A stretch of 64,000 nt of DNA. Source: Sipunculus nudus (taxonomy: Eukaryota > Annelida > Sipuncula > Golfingiida > Sipunculidae). Shown here one piece after another: positions 1 through 11,565 of the stretch. Position numbers and translations under genes: made by a program. A model generated the notes under the pieces. The model was not told the origin of the DNA. It ran no database searches and saw only the letters and a list, made by a program, of their open reading frames with translations. The first letter of the stretch is position 1, and each line of letters starts with the position of its first letter. The stretch spans positions 72,266,624 to 72,330,623 of the forward strand of contig CM049308.1 of assembly GCA_026874595.1 (NCBI GenBank), written 5' to 3'.

Positions 1-510
1 CCTAATTTTATATGTTCAAAGTGTTTGATCTTTTCCTTGCTCCCTACTGTTCTATGTTCAGAGGGTTTGATGATCTCCTTGCTCCCTACTGTTCTATGTT
101 CAGAGGGTTTGATCATCTCCTTGCTCCCTACTGTTCTATGTTCACTGGGTTTGATCATCTACTTGCTCCCTACTGTTCTATGTTCAGTTTGTTTGATCAT
201 CTCCTTACTCCCTAATGTTATATGTTCAAAGGGTTTTATCATCTCCTTGCTCTCTACTGTTCTATGTTCAGTGGGTTTGATCATCTCCTTGTTCCCCTAC
301 TCTTCTATGTTCAGTTTGTTTGATCATCTCCTTACTCCCTACTGTTCTGTGATCAGTTTGTTTGATCATCTACTTGCTCCCTACTGTTCAATGTTCAGTT
401 AGTTTGAACATCTCCTTGCTCCCTTCTGTTCTATTTTGAGTGGGTTTGACCATCTTCATGAACCCCTCAGTTCTGTGTTCAGTGGGTTTGATCATCTCTG
501 TGTTCTCCAT
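1..510. repeat. 42-bp minisatellite (about 12 copies)
   Basis: Direct repeats of a unit like GTTTGATCATCTCCTTGCTC plus CCTACTGTTCTATGTTCAG, period 42 bases, continue from the left edge of the window and decay near 510. Because 42 is a multiple of three, the array is open in two plus frames as 14-residue peptide repeats (for example FDHLLAPYCSMFRG). There is no splice or start context, so I read the ORFs as by-products of the period. The array probably extends upstream of the window. Confidence 0.9.
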
Positions 511-3133
511 TTTATTATATGAGCAGGTTAGAGCATATCCTTCCTTTTCCATTTATTATGCTTCAAATCCTTGCTGCATAAATCCAGCCATTTAAATGAC
601 CGATCAGCCATGGTTTTTAGCTCAGCTGACTGTAAGTCATCCGAGCTATAGTGATCACCCTTTGTCCGTCTTCTGTCTGTCTGTCCGTCCTTCTGTCCTT
701 CCATCCTTTACCCTGGCACAAATCGTAACCACTGGATCTAGAAACTTGTAACTTTACATTCTGAGAGGTCCATGAAAAATCACCTTGGAAACCAGGAATT
801 AGGTCTCTGTTACCCATATCCTTCGAGCTATGGGGCCCAAAAGTACCCCCCCAGAATAGTCAAAAGTTTCATACAAAAACATTAACTACATGACTGATGG
901 TCATGATTTTTGGCATACATATTGATCATGAGATGTTCCATCAGTTCCTGCAGACTAGTGGCGTTCCATCAGTTCCTGCAGACTAGTGGCCCAACCTGTA
1001 TTTTTTTATTTTTTAAGAATTTTTTCTCAATTTTTGAGACCTTTAAAAATGTGAACATCTGTTAACAGGGCACAAATTGTAAAGACTGGACCTAGAATCT
1101 TCATTCTTGACACACTGAGAGAACTATGTAAAGTTTCCATGGAAACCAGAAATTAGGTCTCTGTTTTCCATATTCTTCAAGCTATGGGGCCCCAAAGTAC
1201 CCCCCCCCCCAGAATAGTCAAAAATTTCATACAAAAACTTCAATATCTCATTAACTACATCACTGATGGTCATGATTTTTGGCATACATGTTGATCATGA
1301 GATGTTCCATCAGTTTTTGCAGACTGGTGGCACCACCTGTATTTTTCAATTTTTTACAAATTGTTTTCTCTACTTTTGAGACCTTTGAAAATATGAACAT
1401 CTGTTAACAGGGCACAAATCATAACAACTGGACCAAGAATCTTCATTCTTGACACACAGGGAGACCCATGAAAAGTCTCCATGGAAACCTGAAATTAGGT
1501 CTCTGTTACCCATATCCTTTAAGCTGTATGGCTCCAAAATACCCCCCAGAATAATAAAAAATTTGATACAAAAACTTGACACAGTGAGAGACCTATGAAA
1601 AGTCTCCATGGAAACCAGAAATAAGGTCTCTGTTACCCATATCTTTTGAGCTGTGGGGCTCCCAATTACCCCCCAGAATAATAAAAATTTGATAAAAAAA
1701 AAAACTGCAACATCTCATTAACTACAACACTGATGGTCATGATTTTTGGCATGCATATTGATCAAGAGGTGTTCCATCAGTTCCTGCAGACAAGTGGCGC
1801 CACCTGTATTTTTTTTTTTAATTTTTACAATTTTTTTTTTCTCTATTTTTGAGACCTTTAAGGATGTAGTTATCTGTCAACAGAGTACAAATCGTAATGA
1901 CTGAACCTAGAGTCTTCATTCTTGACACACAGGGAGACCCATGAAAAGTCTCCATGGAAACCTGAAATTAGGTCTCTGTTACCCATATCCATATCCTTTG
2001 AGCTATGGCACTCCAAAGTACAGCTCAGAATAATGGAAAATTTGATACAAAAGCTGAAGTATCTGAACAACTAATGCAGAGATCACCATAATTGTTTGCA
2101 TGGATATTGATCATTGATTGTTTCATCAGTTTCTGTAGACTGGTGGCACCATCTGTATTTGATCTGGTGTTTTCATGAATTTTTTTCTCAATTTTTGAGA
2201 CCTTTAAAGATATGAACATCTGGTAAAAGGGCACAAATCATAACAACTAGACCAAGAATCTTCATTCTTGACACACAGGTAGACCCATGAATAGTCTCCA
2301 TGGAAACCTGAAATTAGGTCTCTGTTACCCATATCCTTTAAGCTGTATGGCTCCAAAATACCCCCCAGAATAATGAAAAATTTGATACAAAAACTGCAGT
2401 ATCTCAATAACTACAACACTGATGGTCATGATTTTTGGCATACATATTGGTCATGAGGTGTTCCATTAGTTTCTGCAGACTGGGTGCACCACCTCTATTT
2501 TTTTTTCAGATTTTTACGAATTTTTTTCTCTATTTTTTTTAGACCTTTAAAGATGTTATCTGTCAACAGGGTACAAATCGTAACAACTGACCCTACATTC
2601 TTCATTCTTGTAATGCAAGGAGGCCCATGAAAAGTGTCTGTGTAAACCTGAAATTAGGTCTCTGTTTCCCATAACCTTCAAGCTATAGGACTCCGAAGTA
2701 TCCCTCAGAATAATGGAAAATTTGATACAAAAGCTGGAATATCTGAACAACTAATGCAGAGATCACCATGATTCTTTGCATGGATATTAATTATGGAGTG
2801 TTTCGTCAGTTTCTGCAGACTGGTGGTGCCACCTATATTTTATTCAATTTTTTCAAATTTTTGAGACCTTTAAGGATGCTGTCATCTGTTAACGTGGCAA
2901 AAATTGTAACAACTGGACCTAGAATCTTCATTCTTGTCATGCAAGGAGACCCATGAAAAGTGTCTTTGGAAACCTGAAATTGGGTCTCTGTTACCCATAT
3001 CCTTCAAGTAGTATCCCTCAGAATAATGGAAAATTTGATACAAAAGCTGAAGTATCTAAACAACTAATGCATAGATCGCCATGATTCTTTGCATGGATAT
3101 TGACCATGTGTTTTTATTAGTATCTGCGGACTC

Positions 3134-3320
3134 GTGGAGCCACCTGTATTTTTTTTAAAGTTTATGCATTTTTTCTCTATTTTTGAGATATATAAATACA
3201 GACACAATCTTGGCCTGTTGGTTAATCTGTTTGATGCTTCAGTTGAATGGGTATATACTACCATTCAGATGATAAAATTTCCTTTTGTGAATCTCTTCCC
3301 AGTCAGCTGAGCATCATGAC
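3134..3320 (+). repeat. Unfilled (B-free) copy of the family A 3' region
   Basis: Here CCACCTGTATTTTTTTT runs directly into AAAGTTTATGCATTTTTTC and on to the family A 3' motif CAGTCAGCTGAGC. This is the same join that is split by family B at 3390/4863 and 48293/49465. The segment ends abruptly inside the terminal palindrome (CATGACCCATGTGC) and is followed by a second partial core unit, so a rearrangement broke the 3' hairpin. Confidence 0.7.
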
Positions 3321-3392
3321 CCATGTGCTTGGATATTGACCATTAAGTGTTTTTATTAATTTCTGCAGACTGGTGGAGCCACCTGTATTTTT

Positions 3393-4862
3393 GTATCAGC
3401 CAAAACTAAGTTTTGCGGATACTGTGTTTTTGACCTGGTTCCTCCGCCGCCGCATTCGTTTCCAGAGAGCTCCTCTGAGACTAATGGACTGATTTTTCTG
3501 AAACTTACACCAATTATCGGGTCACATGTGCACTGGTGCCTTACCAAATTGCGTTGACCTCTGACCTTTCCTCTCTATCCAGCGTCCATTTGTGTGTCTG
3601 TTTCCACACATAAACCCTCATATCTGGGGAACCTTTTGACCGATCAGGAAATAAAATTTATACAAATGTAGCCCTTGGATTGCTTTATAGCATACACAAA
3701 AAATGGTGGCGCCACCTGTAATCATGTTTGCACAGTGTCCACCTGTTCATCTGCCTTAGTTTAAAATTACTCATATCTCTGCAGTGAATTGACTAATTCA
3801 CCTGAAATTCGTCATGCGTATACATCCTGGATAGCTTTCTTGATTTTATGACAGGTGGCGCCACCTACATTCATGTTCATGCTGATGACATCCAAGCTCA
3901 TATCTCAGGAACCGTTTGACCAATCAGGAAATATAATTTATACAAATGTAGCCCTTTGATAGCTCTATAACATACTCAAAAAATGGTGGCGCCACCTGTA
4001 ACTATGTTTGCACAGTGTCCATCTGTTCATCTGCCTTGGGTTAAAATCACTCATATCTCTGCAGTGAATTGACTAATTCACCTGAAATTCGGCATGCGTA
4101 TACATCCTGGATAGCTTTCTTGATTTATGACAGGTGGCGCCACCTACATTCACGTAAACGCTGATGACATCCAAGCTCATATCTCAGGAACCGTTTGACG
4201 GATAGGGCCAAAATTTTGCATGTGTATAGATCTCACATAGGTCTTAATCATACACAAAACTGGAGGGGCCACCTGCAACCATTTTTGCACATTTTGCACA
4301 GTGTCTGTCTGTTTGTCTGCCATGACCTAAAATCCCTCATTTCTCTGTAGTGGTTTGACATAACTGCTTAAAATTTTGCAGGTTTATACATCTTGGACAG
4401 CTTTCTTGATTTTATGACAGGTGGAGCCACCTACATTCTAGTTAACGCTGCAGACATCCAAGCTCATATCTCAGGAACCATTTGACCGATTGGGCCAAAA
4501 TTGTGCATTTGTTTAGATCTCACAAAGGTCTTTATCATACACAAAACTGGAGGAGCCACCTGAAACCATTTTTGCTCAGCATCTGTCTGTTTGTCTGCCG
4601 TGGGCTAAAATCACTCATATACATATGTAGTGGTTTGACTTTTCTGCCTAAAATTTTGCATATATTTATACAACTTGGACAGCTTTCTGGATTTGTGGTA
4701 GGTGGCACAACCTACCTACACATTTAGGCTGCAGACATCCATGCTAATATGCAACATACCTCACTCTATTTCCCCTTGCCACTCAATCCATGCCTCACTT
4801 CACCCGTTCGACTCTAATTTTGGCTGATACACGTGGTCACTTGTCGGCTACCCGTATTCTAG
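3393..4862 (+). mobile_element. Family B Helitron-like element, copy 1 (nested in family A)
   Basis: The 5' hairpin is formed by GTATCAGCCAAAAC (3393-3406) and GTTTTGCGGATAC (3410-3422). The core has units of about 280 bp alternating GGTGGCGCCACCTGTAA and GGTGGCGCCACCTACATT blocks. The 3' end has TTTTGGCTGATAC (4819-4830 region), an inverted copy of the 5' motif, then a degenerate hairpin and CCGTATTCTAG, followed directly by TTTTTAAAG. The host sequence resumes there as family A. The CTAG end and hairpin fit Helitron-like ends. A 5' motif with an inverted subterminal partner fits Helentron/HINE types. No Rep/helicase ORF is present, so it is non-autonomous. Confidence 0.75.
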
Positions 4863-5050
4863 TTTTTAAAGTTTACACATTTTTTCTCTATTTTTGAGAT
4901 ATATAAATACAGACTAAATCTTGGCCTGTTGGTTAATCTGTTTGATGCTTCAGATGAATGGGTATATACTATACCATTCTGATGATAAAATTTCCTTTTG
5001 CGAATCTCATCCAGTCAGCTGAGCGTCATGACCCATGGGTCACGTGTTTT

Positions 5051-8000
5051 AAATTATGTATTAATATAAAGAACAGAATTTCAGGTTCAAGATGGTCTAT
5101 ACACAAGCCAGGGAAAGACAAAAACAATTGGTCCATTGTATAGATATTTTAATGAATCTATTTTGCTCTGTTAAAATTCTCCATTCAGTGGGATGGCTCC
5201 AGCATTGAACTGCACTGCTTTGAGGTTCAGTGCCCATACCACCAAACCATTTGTCTGTATGATAATAAAGAGTGATCAATGGTTCATATATGTTTCATCA
5301 TATAAATAAAGAGTGTTCCACAGCACAGTTGTTCATGGAATATCATTATGACATTCAAAGCCAACTTTTGTTCCACATCATTCCCAGCTTAGACTTGTAT
5401 GTGTGCATTAATCATAATGAGGTACAGCAGACCACTTACAATAGGCTGCAGAGGTGATTAAGGCAGTTTGAGTACACCATTGACACATCGAACATGACCT
5501 CCATGGCAGATCCAGTTTCTTGGAAAAAGTTTCAAGCTAGGATGCCCTCACAGATGTACTGGGCAGATGAGATCTATACCAACATCAATATAATGATTAA
5601 CTGAAAGGTCCACCTGGTCAGGTTACATTGACCATTTCAGGTCCAGTGGATGAAGTCTTCTTGTTCTGGTACTGATATTAAGTGGACAAGACTGTCGGCC
5701 ATCCTGGGGGGCCATTAACGCCATTAATTAAATCATCATGTGGTCCAATGCTTCTGCGTGGCTCCTTGAGTACAGTCACACCCTATAATTGAGGTGTCCA
5801 AATATTTTGCGAGACAGCCAGTGTCCTCTCAGACCTTGGGCCATTAATGTAACCTGTGGACAAGGGCTTAATGACCATTGGTATGAGAAGTAACATTTGA
5901 AGTTAGTGGCGGGACCGTTCGATGACCCTGAAAGGTTTGATTCCTGAGAAACTGCATGGTTACCGGTATGCATGCTGCAAGAAGCAATCAGACACAGCAG
6001 TCACTGCTGGAAGTGTGTGCAGTGAATCAGTCAAGCAAGTAGATGATAGATTAAGACAGAGCAGCGAGAGGCACCTCTTTGCTATATATAATATGAGCAG
6101 CAAAAAACTTCTACTGATTGAGAACCAGTGTGGTTTACCATCCTGACGGGAAGGGAACAGACCCCCACAATATTAACCTCATTATTCCTGAGAGGGCAGT
6201 TGATGGAGGGCAGCAACTTGGGTGCTTTGTATAAATGGCTAATAAAAAATGGGGGGCAAAATGCATGTACAGGTCATTTGGGTAATTTAATCCACAGCCC
6301 TTGGGGAAGGCCAAGAAAATGTTAAGATGGTTGAAATATTACCCCTGACAGGCCCAAAGAAAACTAAACCAGAGTTTGGAATTAATATGTTAAAGATGCC
6401 ATGTTCAAGTATCTGTTTAGGATTATTGTTTTCAGGACATCCACATATTAATTAATATCACATACATTGTGTTACATATAAGTATAGCAAGACAGTTTGC
6501 CTATGCTCTTTTGTTTCAGTTCAACAAGTTTTGCCCAGTTGTTAATGCTTTTCCAAATTTAGGCTTAAACACTGTACAGGCTATTGTAAATTTATCTTTT
6601 TAAGTATACACCTGGTACAACTTGCTAAGCTTTAAACATATGAATAATACAATTGAAATATAGTATCTGTTATCAAGTGAACATTTTTTATTCTCAGTAA
6701 TGTTTTAAACATTGTACACTTAACATAGTTGCAATAATTCTGGCACTTTCCTAGTAAAACTTGAGTGTTGTTGAAGAAAAGTGATTTCTCACATATCACC
6801 CCTTTTATCATAAACATTAAATGAACAAAAAATACAGATTGGACAGAGACTAGTAATAAAATTCTTTGAGGAAATGTTATCAGTCTTTAACTGAACATAA
6901 ATTATTTACCTGAATTATGCTGGTTTCAGATTATGCTTATAGCAAAATTTACTTATTTTTACCCTCTTTAATAATTTTAGAATGCCAAGGGCAGATGTTA
7001 GGATGCTCCCTTAAGATTTTAGTTATATTTTACATCAAACAAATGAGTTTTATCAGCAGGATGGTCATCAATCAAATGAAGTCCTTTGATTTCCTTATGA
7101 GTTCATCATAAATAAATATACCTAGTTTTCATACAAAAACAGACTCGGACAGCCTAATAAAAATCCATAGGATGCAGTTGGACAGATGTTTCTCTTATGT
7201 CTGTTTGTCATCTTCTGTTTTTCTGTTAATCTGTTGCTTGTTGCCAGCCTATGTGATACTAAAAATCACAACATTTGGGTTTGATTTAATAGAATGTTGA
7301 GGTCCATGGGGCCTTGAGGTAAGAAACACATAATAAAATATACAGCTGCTCCAGATTATGAGATTGTGGATGCAGGGTCCTGTTTCCATGTTTGTGAATA
7401 TGTCTCCTGCCAAGGAGCTGTCACTGCTGCTGCCATCTTGTGGAGGAATTTAGTATTATACTGAGTATTAGGATCTTCTTGTATATTCTTTTTCCTGAAT
7501 ACTCAGGCAGGAATCACCTGTCTGTCTGACAAAAATTTCTGTGCACCACTGGTTCACCATACAGTCATACACTTCATAAAATAAAGTCTAGAGGCAGAAC
7601 TTTTTGGAAGGGATCTCGACAGAAATCATGACATTAACAGGTGTGCTCTTAGACTTTGCATCCTCTTGCTGTTGGGCAGATGGCAGGAAGAACAAGGTGT
7701 GGAGACTGCAGAAAAACCATTAGCATCTGTGGCAGAACAGATCAAAGACCTGAATGCCAGAGGGTCTCATCAGTCAGAGTAAAGGAAATCAATACACCTC
7801 ATGTTGCTGTCTACATATTTACTTGATCAATGACCACAAAATTATCAGTGAAGTCAGGTAATGCCAACATCATAGGGCATGTCATGATAATTAAACTTGG
7901 CTCAGGTGCTTAACATTAAACAATGAAACCAGATCCAAATGACCATTAGTTCCTAGCTCATTTCAAGAGTTGTTGAACACTCCAGTTCACTGCTAGTATT

Positions 8001-11000
8001 AACCACCAACGGGTTAATGTATAATTGGTTACAATATCTTAAGTTTATAATAACTTTCCTGGTACTGCTAGGAAATGCCCAATTAATTGTGTGTCTAATG
8101 TTGATTAATTAAGCCATGCTTCTGAGCCTGCAGTCAGTGTAATGCTTTCTCGATAAATTCCACTGGTAACAACAAAAGCTCGATATAATATAATAAAGGA
8201 CACTGAATTTTTCCTTAAAAGATTTCAGTTATTAATTCTATTTCCATCTTTTGTTCAATAGTCATGAGGCACATTGCTGTCATAATGTAAGAATTTGCAC
8301 TGGTGTATCTTATCTCAGCTCACATATCTTATCTCAGGGATGCTTGGATGAAGTGTACCCTACTCATCCTGCAGATCTTCCATGCATGCTTTTGTATATT
8401 AATCATTACATAAATGAGCAATTGATCAGTACAGTTAAAGCATTAAAGTTTGTTATAAAGTTAAAATATAGCCTATACAGGTGCATACAGGTAGAAAAGT
8501 ATTCCCTCCCTATATATAACTGGGTCATATTAATATTGTTTTCAGGATCCCAGGTGTGATATTAAGTTTTTCATCTTGAAAGCAAATCTCATGCTCATCA
8601 TTTCAAGTGTAAATGGTGGAATGAAAACAATATCTATATTAGTATTGACAGCCATAGAATCTTAGGTTAAGACTTGATATAGATGAGTTGTTCCATATTT
8701 CTGTCACATTCTGATACCTCTGGTGGTTCATTACTTGGTCTCCTCATCCCCGGGCCTACATTCTGATGGATTACTATACATATATGCCAGACAGCAGAGG
8801 CTTGCTGCACCAGTATATGTCACTAGTTTCTCCAGTTTACTGCTAGCTGAACAGTCAGCAATACCCACAGAGATGATGTACTAAATTAATTACAAGCAGA
8901 CTGTATGAGGCCTCATTACACACAATGAAGCAATTCATATATGACCTGGAGGAGTGATTGATGCAGAACTCTGACATGACAGGTCATGCATCACAACAAG
9001 CATATAAGTCTGTGTATTTACAGTCACTCGAATCATTTCGGGGGAAATGGGAAGAAACAGGGCATATTACAGCTGTATAGTGATACATGCTGTCTCCCTA
9101 CAAAGTACATGAGGCCCATCTACATACTTAAAAAGTGCACCGTTTCGTCCAAATTTTTTATAAAAACACAACCAGAAAATGAGAAATAGGGGTTTGAGCG
9201 AGTGTGGTGTATCTCATAAATAGTCATGATCTAGGTACAAAAATATGTTGTATTAATATACCATGTGCATGTTTTCTGATCTGTGTTTTACTTCCTGCAC
9301 TTTCAATAAACTTCTTTTATCAATGTTATCATGTAATATGTGATATAATCATGTTGTCCAAAATGTTCAAGTATACTCTGACAATTTATATTTAATACAT
9401 GGCCAAGTCCATATATGGTAAAAGATGTTTTCAAGAGAATCATGTTCAGTATATATGAAAATTTGACAAACTGATGCCTTATCAATGATTCAGTCTGGAA
9501 ATATATGGGAGTAGTAATAATATCTTACATTGTCTAGGTGCCAGAGTAACATGTTCCTTTGTTATTACCCCAGATGACTGTAAAAATGTGTCTGTCAGGT
9601 TTGTTCACTATCTTTCAAAGCCTACTTTATGGGATGTCTGCCTGTGCAGAAACTTCACACATATTTACAGCTGTGGGTTTGAGATGCTCGTATTTGTTCC
9701 TGGCTGTCCTTCGGTCACAAATATTTCATGTTCTACTTACTAGTAGCTAGACATTTTTTGTAAAACATGTAAAATTGCACAAATAAATAAAAAATAAATA
9801 AAGATAAGACCTACCCTGGTCATCCCCATTCAGTAGCATTCAACAAAATTTCCTTTCATATTTGTGCTAACTAAATGGTAAAAACATTAAGGCCAAATTC
9901 TGGTGTATTGGACTACCCAAGACATCTTGCATGTGCAGAGCCACATATCAGTAAATAAAAATAAGGATGGAAGTTCCTGAAACTGGAGGTACCATTTTTG
10001 TGCCAAATTGCATCTTTGTTTTGTAACCCATTCAAATTTTGGGGTAAATGGCCTCAAACTCCTTTTGGAGTTGGCTACGTGCATTGCTTTCCATTTGGAG
10101 TTTTGAATCTCAGCTTTTCAACAAATTCGGCATAAATACAGCCATGGCATTCAGTGATTGCATCTTTTAATGAATTAATCCATTTCTTTATTATAGAAAC
10201 AACTATCGATCTCAATAACTTTTATTTACAGCAGGCTTGTTAATTTACTTTGTTCAGGTAGTCCTTGAGTAAGAGATTCATGCAGGATTAATTTCGCTAC
10301 TGAGAGTTTATGCCTTTGATCAACACTAGAGTTGTATGATGAGGCTTTCAATAAGAACATGGTAACACTAAAGTCAATTGACACAAAGTTATTAAATCAG
10401 TCATGATTACTGCCTGTGTGATTATTCTTTTATATTGAGAAAAGTTTACTTGATATAAAATAATATATCAGCCATAATCTTTATTCATGTTTAAATGATC
10501 CATTATTCTGTGTACAGTTATTAAAGACTTTCTGTCTACCATGTCTTTAAAAAATGTGAATTTTTACATGTATGTGGATTAAGAGGCCTCTACACAGGAG
10601 GGTTCAGAGACCATTATTATAGACTTCTCTCTACCCTATTTGTTTAAGTCAAGAAAATAGTACTTTAAATTGCATGTGGATTGAAAGGGCTCTACTCAGG
10701 GTTTTGTTTAAAAAAAATACATGTTACAGGGCTTGATTAATCAGTTTCACAGTGCCCTTTTGCTGACTAAATGGCTAATTCCTGTAGTTTCATATGAACT
10801 CCAGTACATATATTTAAATTCATGTGAACATCAATGTAGTGGGCTAAATCACTACTTGCAAGGTTTATAAAGGATGTATTACAGTGTGACTGTTTGTTTG
10901 TATATTTTGGTATCTACTTAATCATTCAAGATCTAAGGTAGATAGAGAAAAACTTTAATAAAATTACCTTGGCCTACACAACAGCTAGCTAATTTTTAAG

Positions 11001-11402
11001 TAGATAGTTTCTTCAGTGTTTTCATATGTAGAATGATGTACTTATGAAAAAAGCTAGTGTCTTTCATGATTAAGAAATGTTCATAAATTTGATTTTACTT
11101 ATTAATTCTCTTTTCTAGCTCTTAAAGGTAAGGGTGAGGGTATTGCCATTGGGTCTGTTCTGATGTATGGATATATGTTTATATGTATACATGTACATAT
11201 ATATCTGCAACTAAATATTTTCATCAAGTTTCCAGTTAATCATTTCACAAAAGCAAGGTCTCTGGATATGAACTCTGGATATAGATTCTGGAATTCCCAG
11301 GTTAGAAATATTAAAATATAGTTCACTCTTCACTCACCAGATGCCAGGTGGTCGAGGGTCTTGTTTTCAACTTTTACTGATACTCTCCTTCTTATTCTTC
11401 AG
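5051..11402. other. Intronic or upstream sequence without recognised genes
   Basis: AT-rich unique-looking sequence. Open frames here are at most about 100 codons, with no domain, splice context or codon pattern that I recognise. The last 60 bases form the pyrimidine-rich acceptor of ALK exon a. Confidence 0.6.
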
Positions 11403-11565
11403 GCTTCTCCTTCACGACCTGCAGCAATACTGGCCCTACTGGACCAACTCAGTACCAGTGTGATGCCGCCCATAAAACTGGCCCGCAGGAAAAGGTTCGA
11501 GTTATCAGCGATGGCGATCTAACAGGTGTTCAAGTCTGGACCGTCCCCAAAACATCTACTTACTA
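11403..11565 (+). CDS. Alk: ALK/LTK-family receptor tyrosine kinase, extracellular exon a (partial gene)
   Basis: The exon has 163 bases: two bases completing a split codon, 53 codons, then two bases of the next split codon. The acceptor is a pyrimidine-rich tract ending ttcttcag and the donor is TA|gtgagt. The peptide starts FSFTTCSNTGPTGPTQYQCD and ends LTGVQVWTVPKTSTY. This matches the start of the ALK glycine-rich/TNF-like region, which in vertebrate ALK has the pattern FTTCG-x-G-GPTQ-x-QC and then GIQxWKVPATxTY. Two cysteines (the C of TTC and of YQC) and the conserved tryptophan are kept. In this family the region lies outside the cell and helps bind ALKAL/Jeb-type ligands. Its last codon is completed as Tyr by the next exon at 32423, which continues the homology without a gap. 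It is 20.9 kb upstream of that exon. Family assignment is firm. Orthology to ALK rather than a paralogue is inferred. Confidence 0.92.

Larger units (their letters stand above)
614..5050 (+). mobile_element. Family A tandem-core element, left copy, carrying a family B element
   Basis: The 5' end is TTTTTAGCTCAGCTGACTG, whose first 29 bases after the T run (619-647) fold as a hairpin. GTCTGTCCGTCC runs follow. The core consists of roughly 340-bp repeats marked by a GGTGGCGCCACCTGTATTT-like block (near 978, 1325, 1793, 2142, 2481, 2821, 3134, 3370). The 3' end has CAGTCAGCTGAGC (5012-5024), the inverted copy of the 5' motif, then the perfect palindrome TGACCCATGGGTCA (5029-5042) and a T-rich end. 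No protein is encoded; small ORFs are accidental. The architecture resembles a non-autonomous Helitron-like element (inference). A family B element occupies 3393-4862. Confidence 0.75.

Noticed and set aside
1-510. CRISPR array or repeat-protein gene
   Set aside because: The repeats are contiguous with no unique spacers, in a eukaryotic intron-like setting. The open frame follows from the 42-base period.
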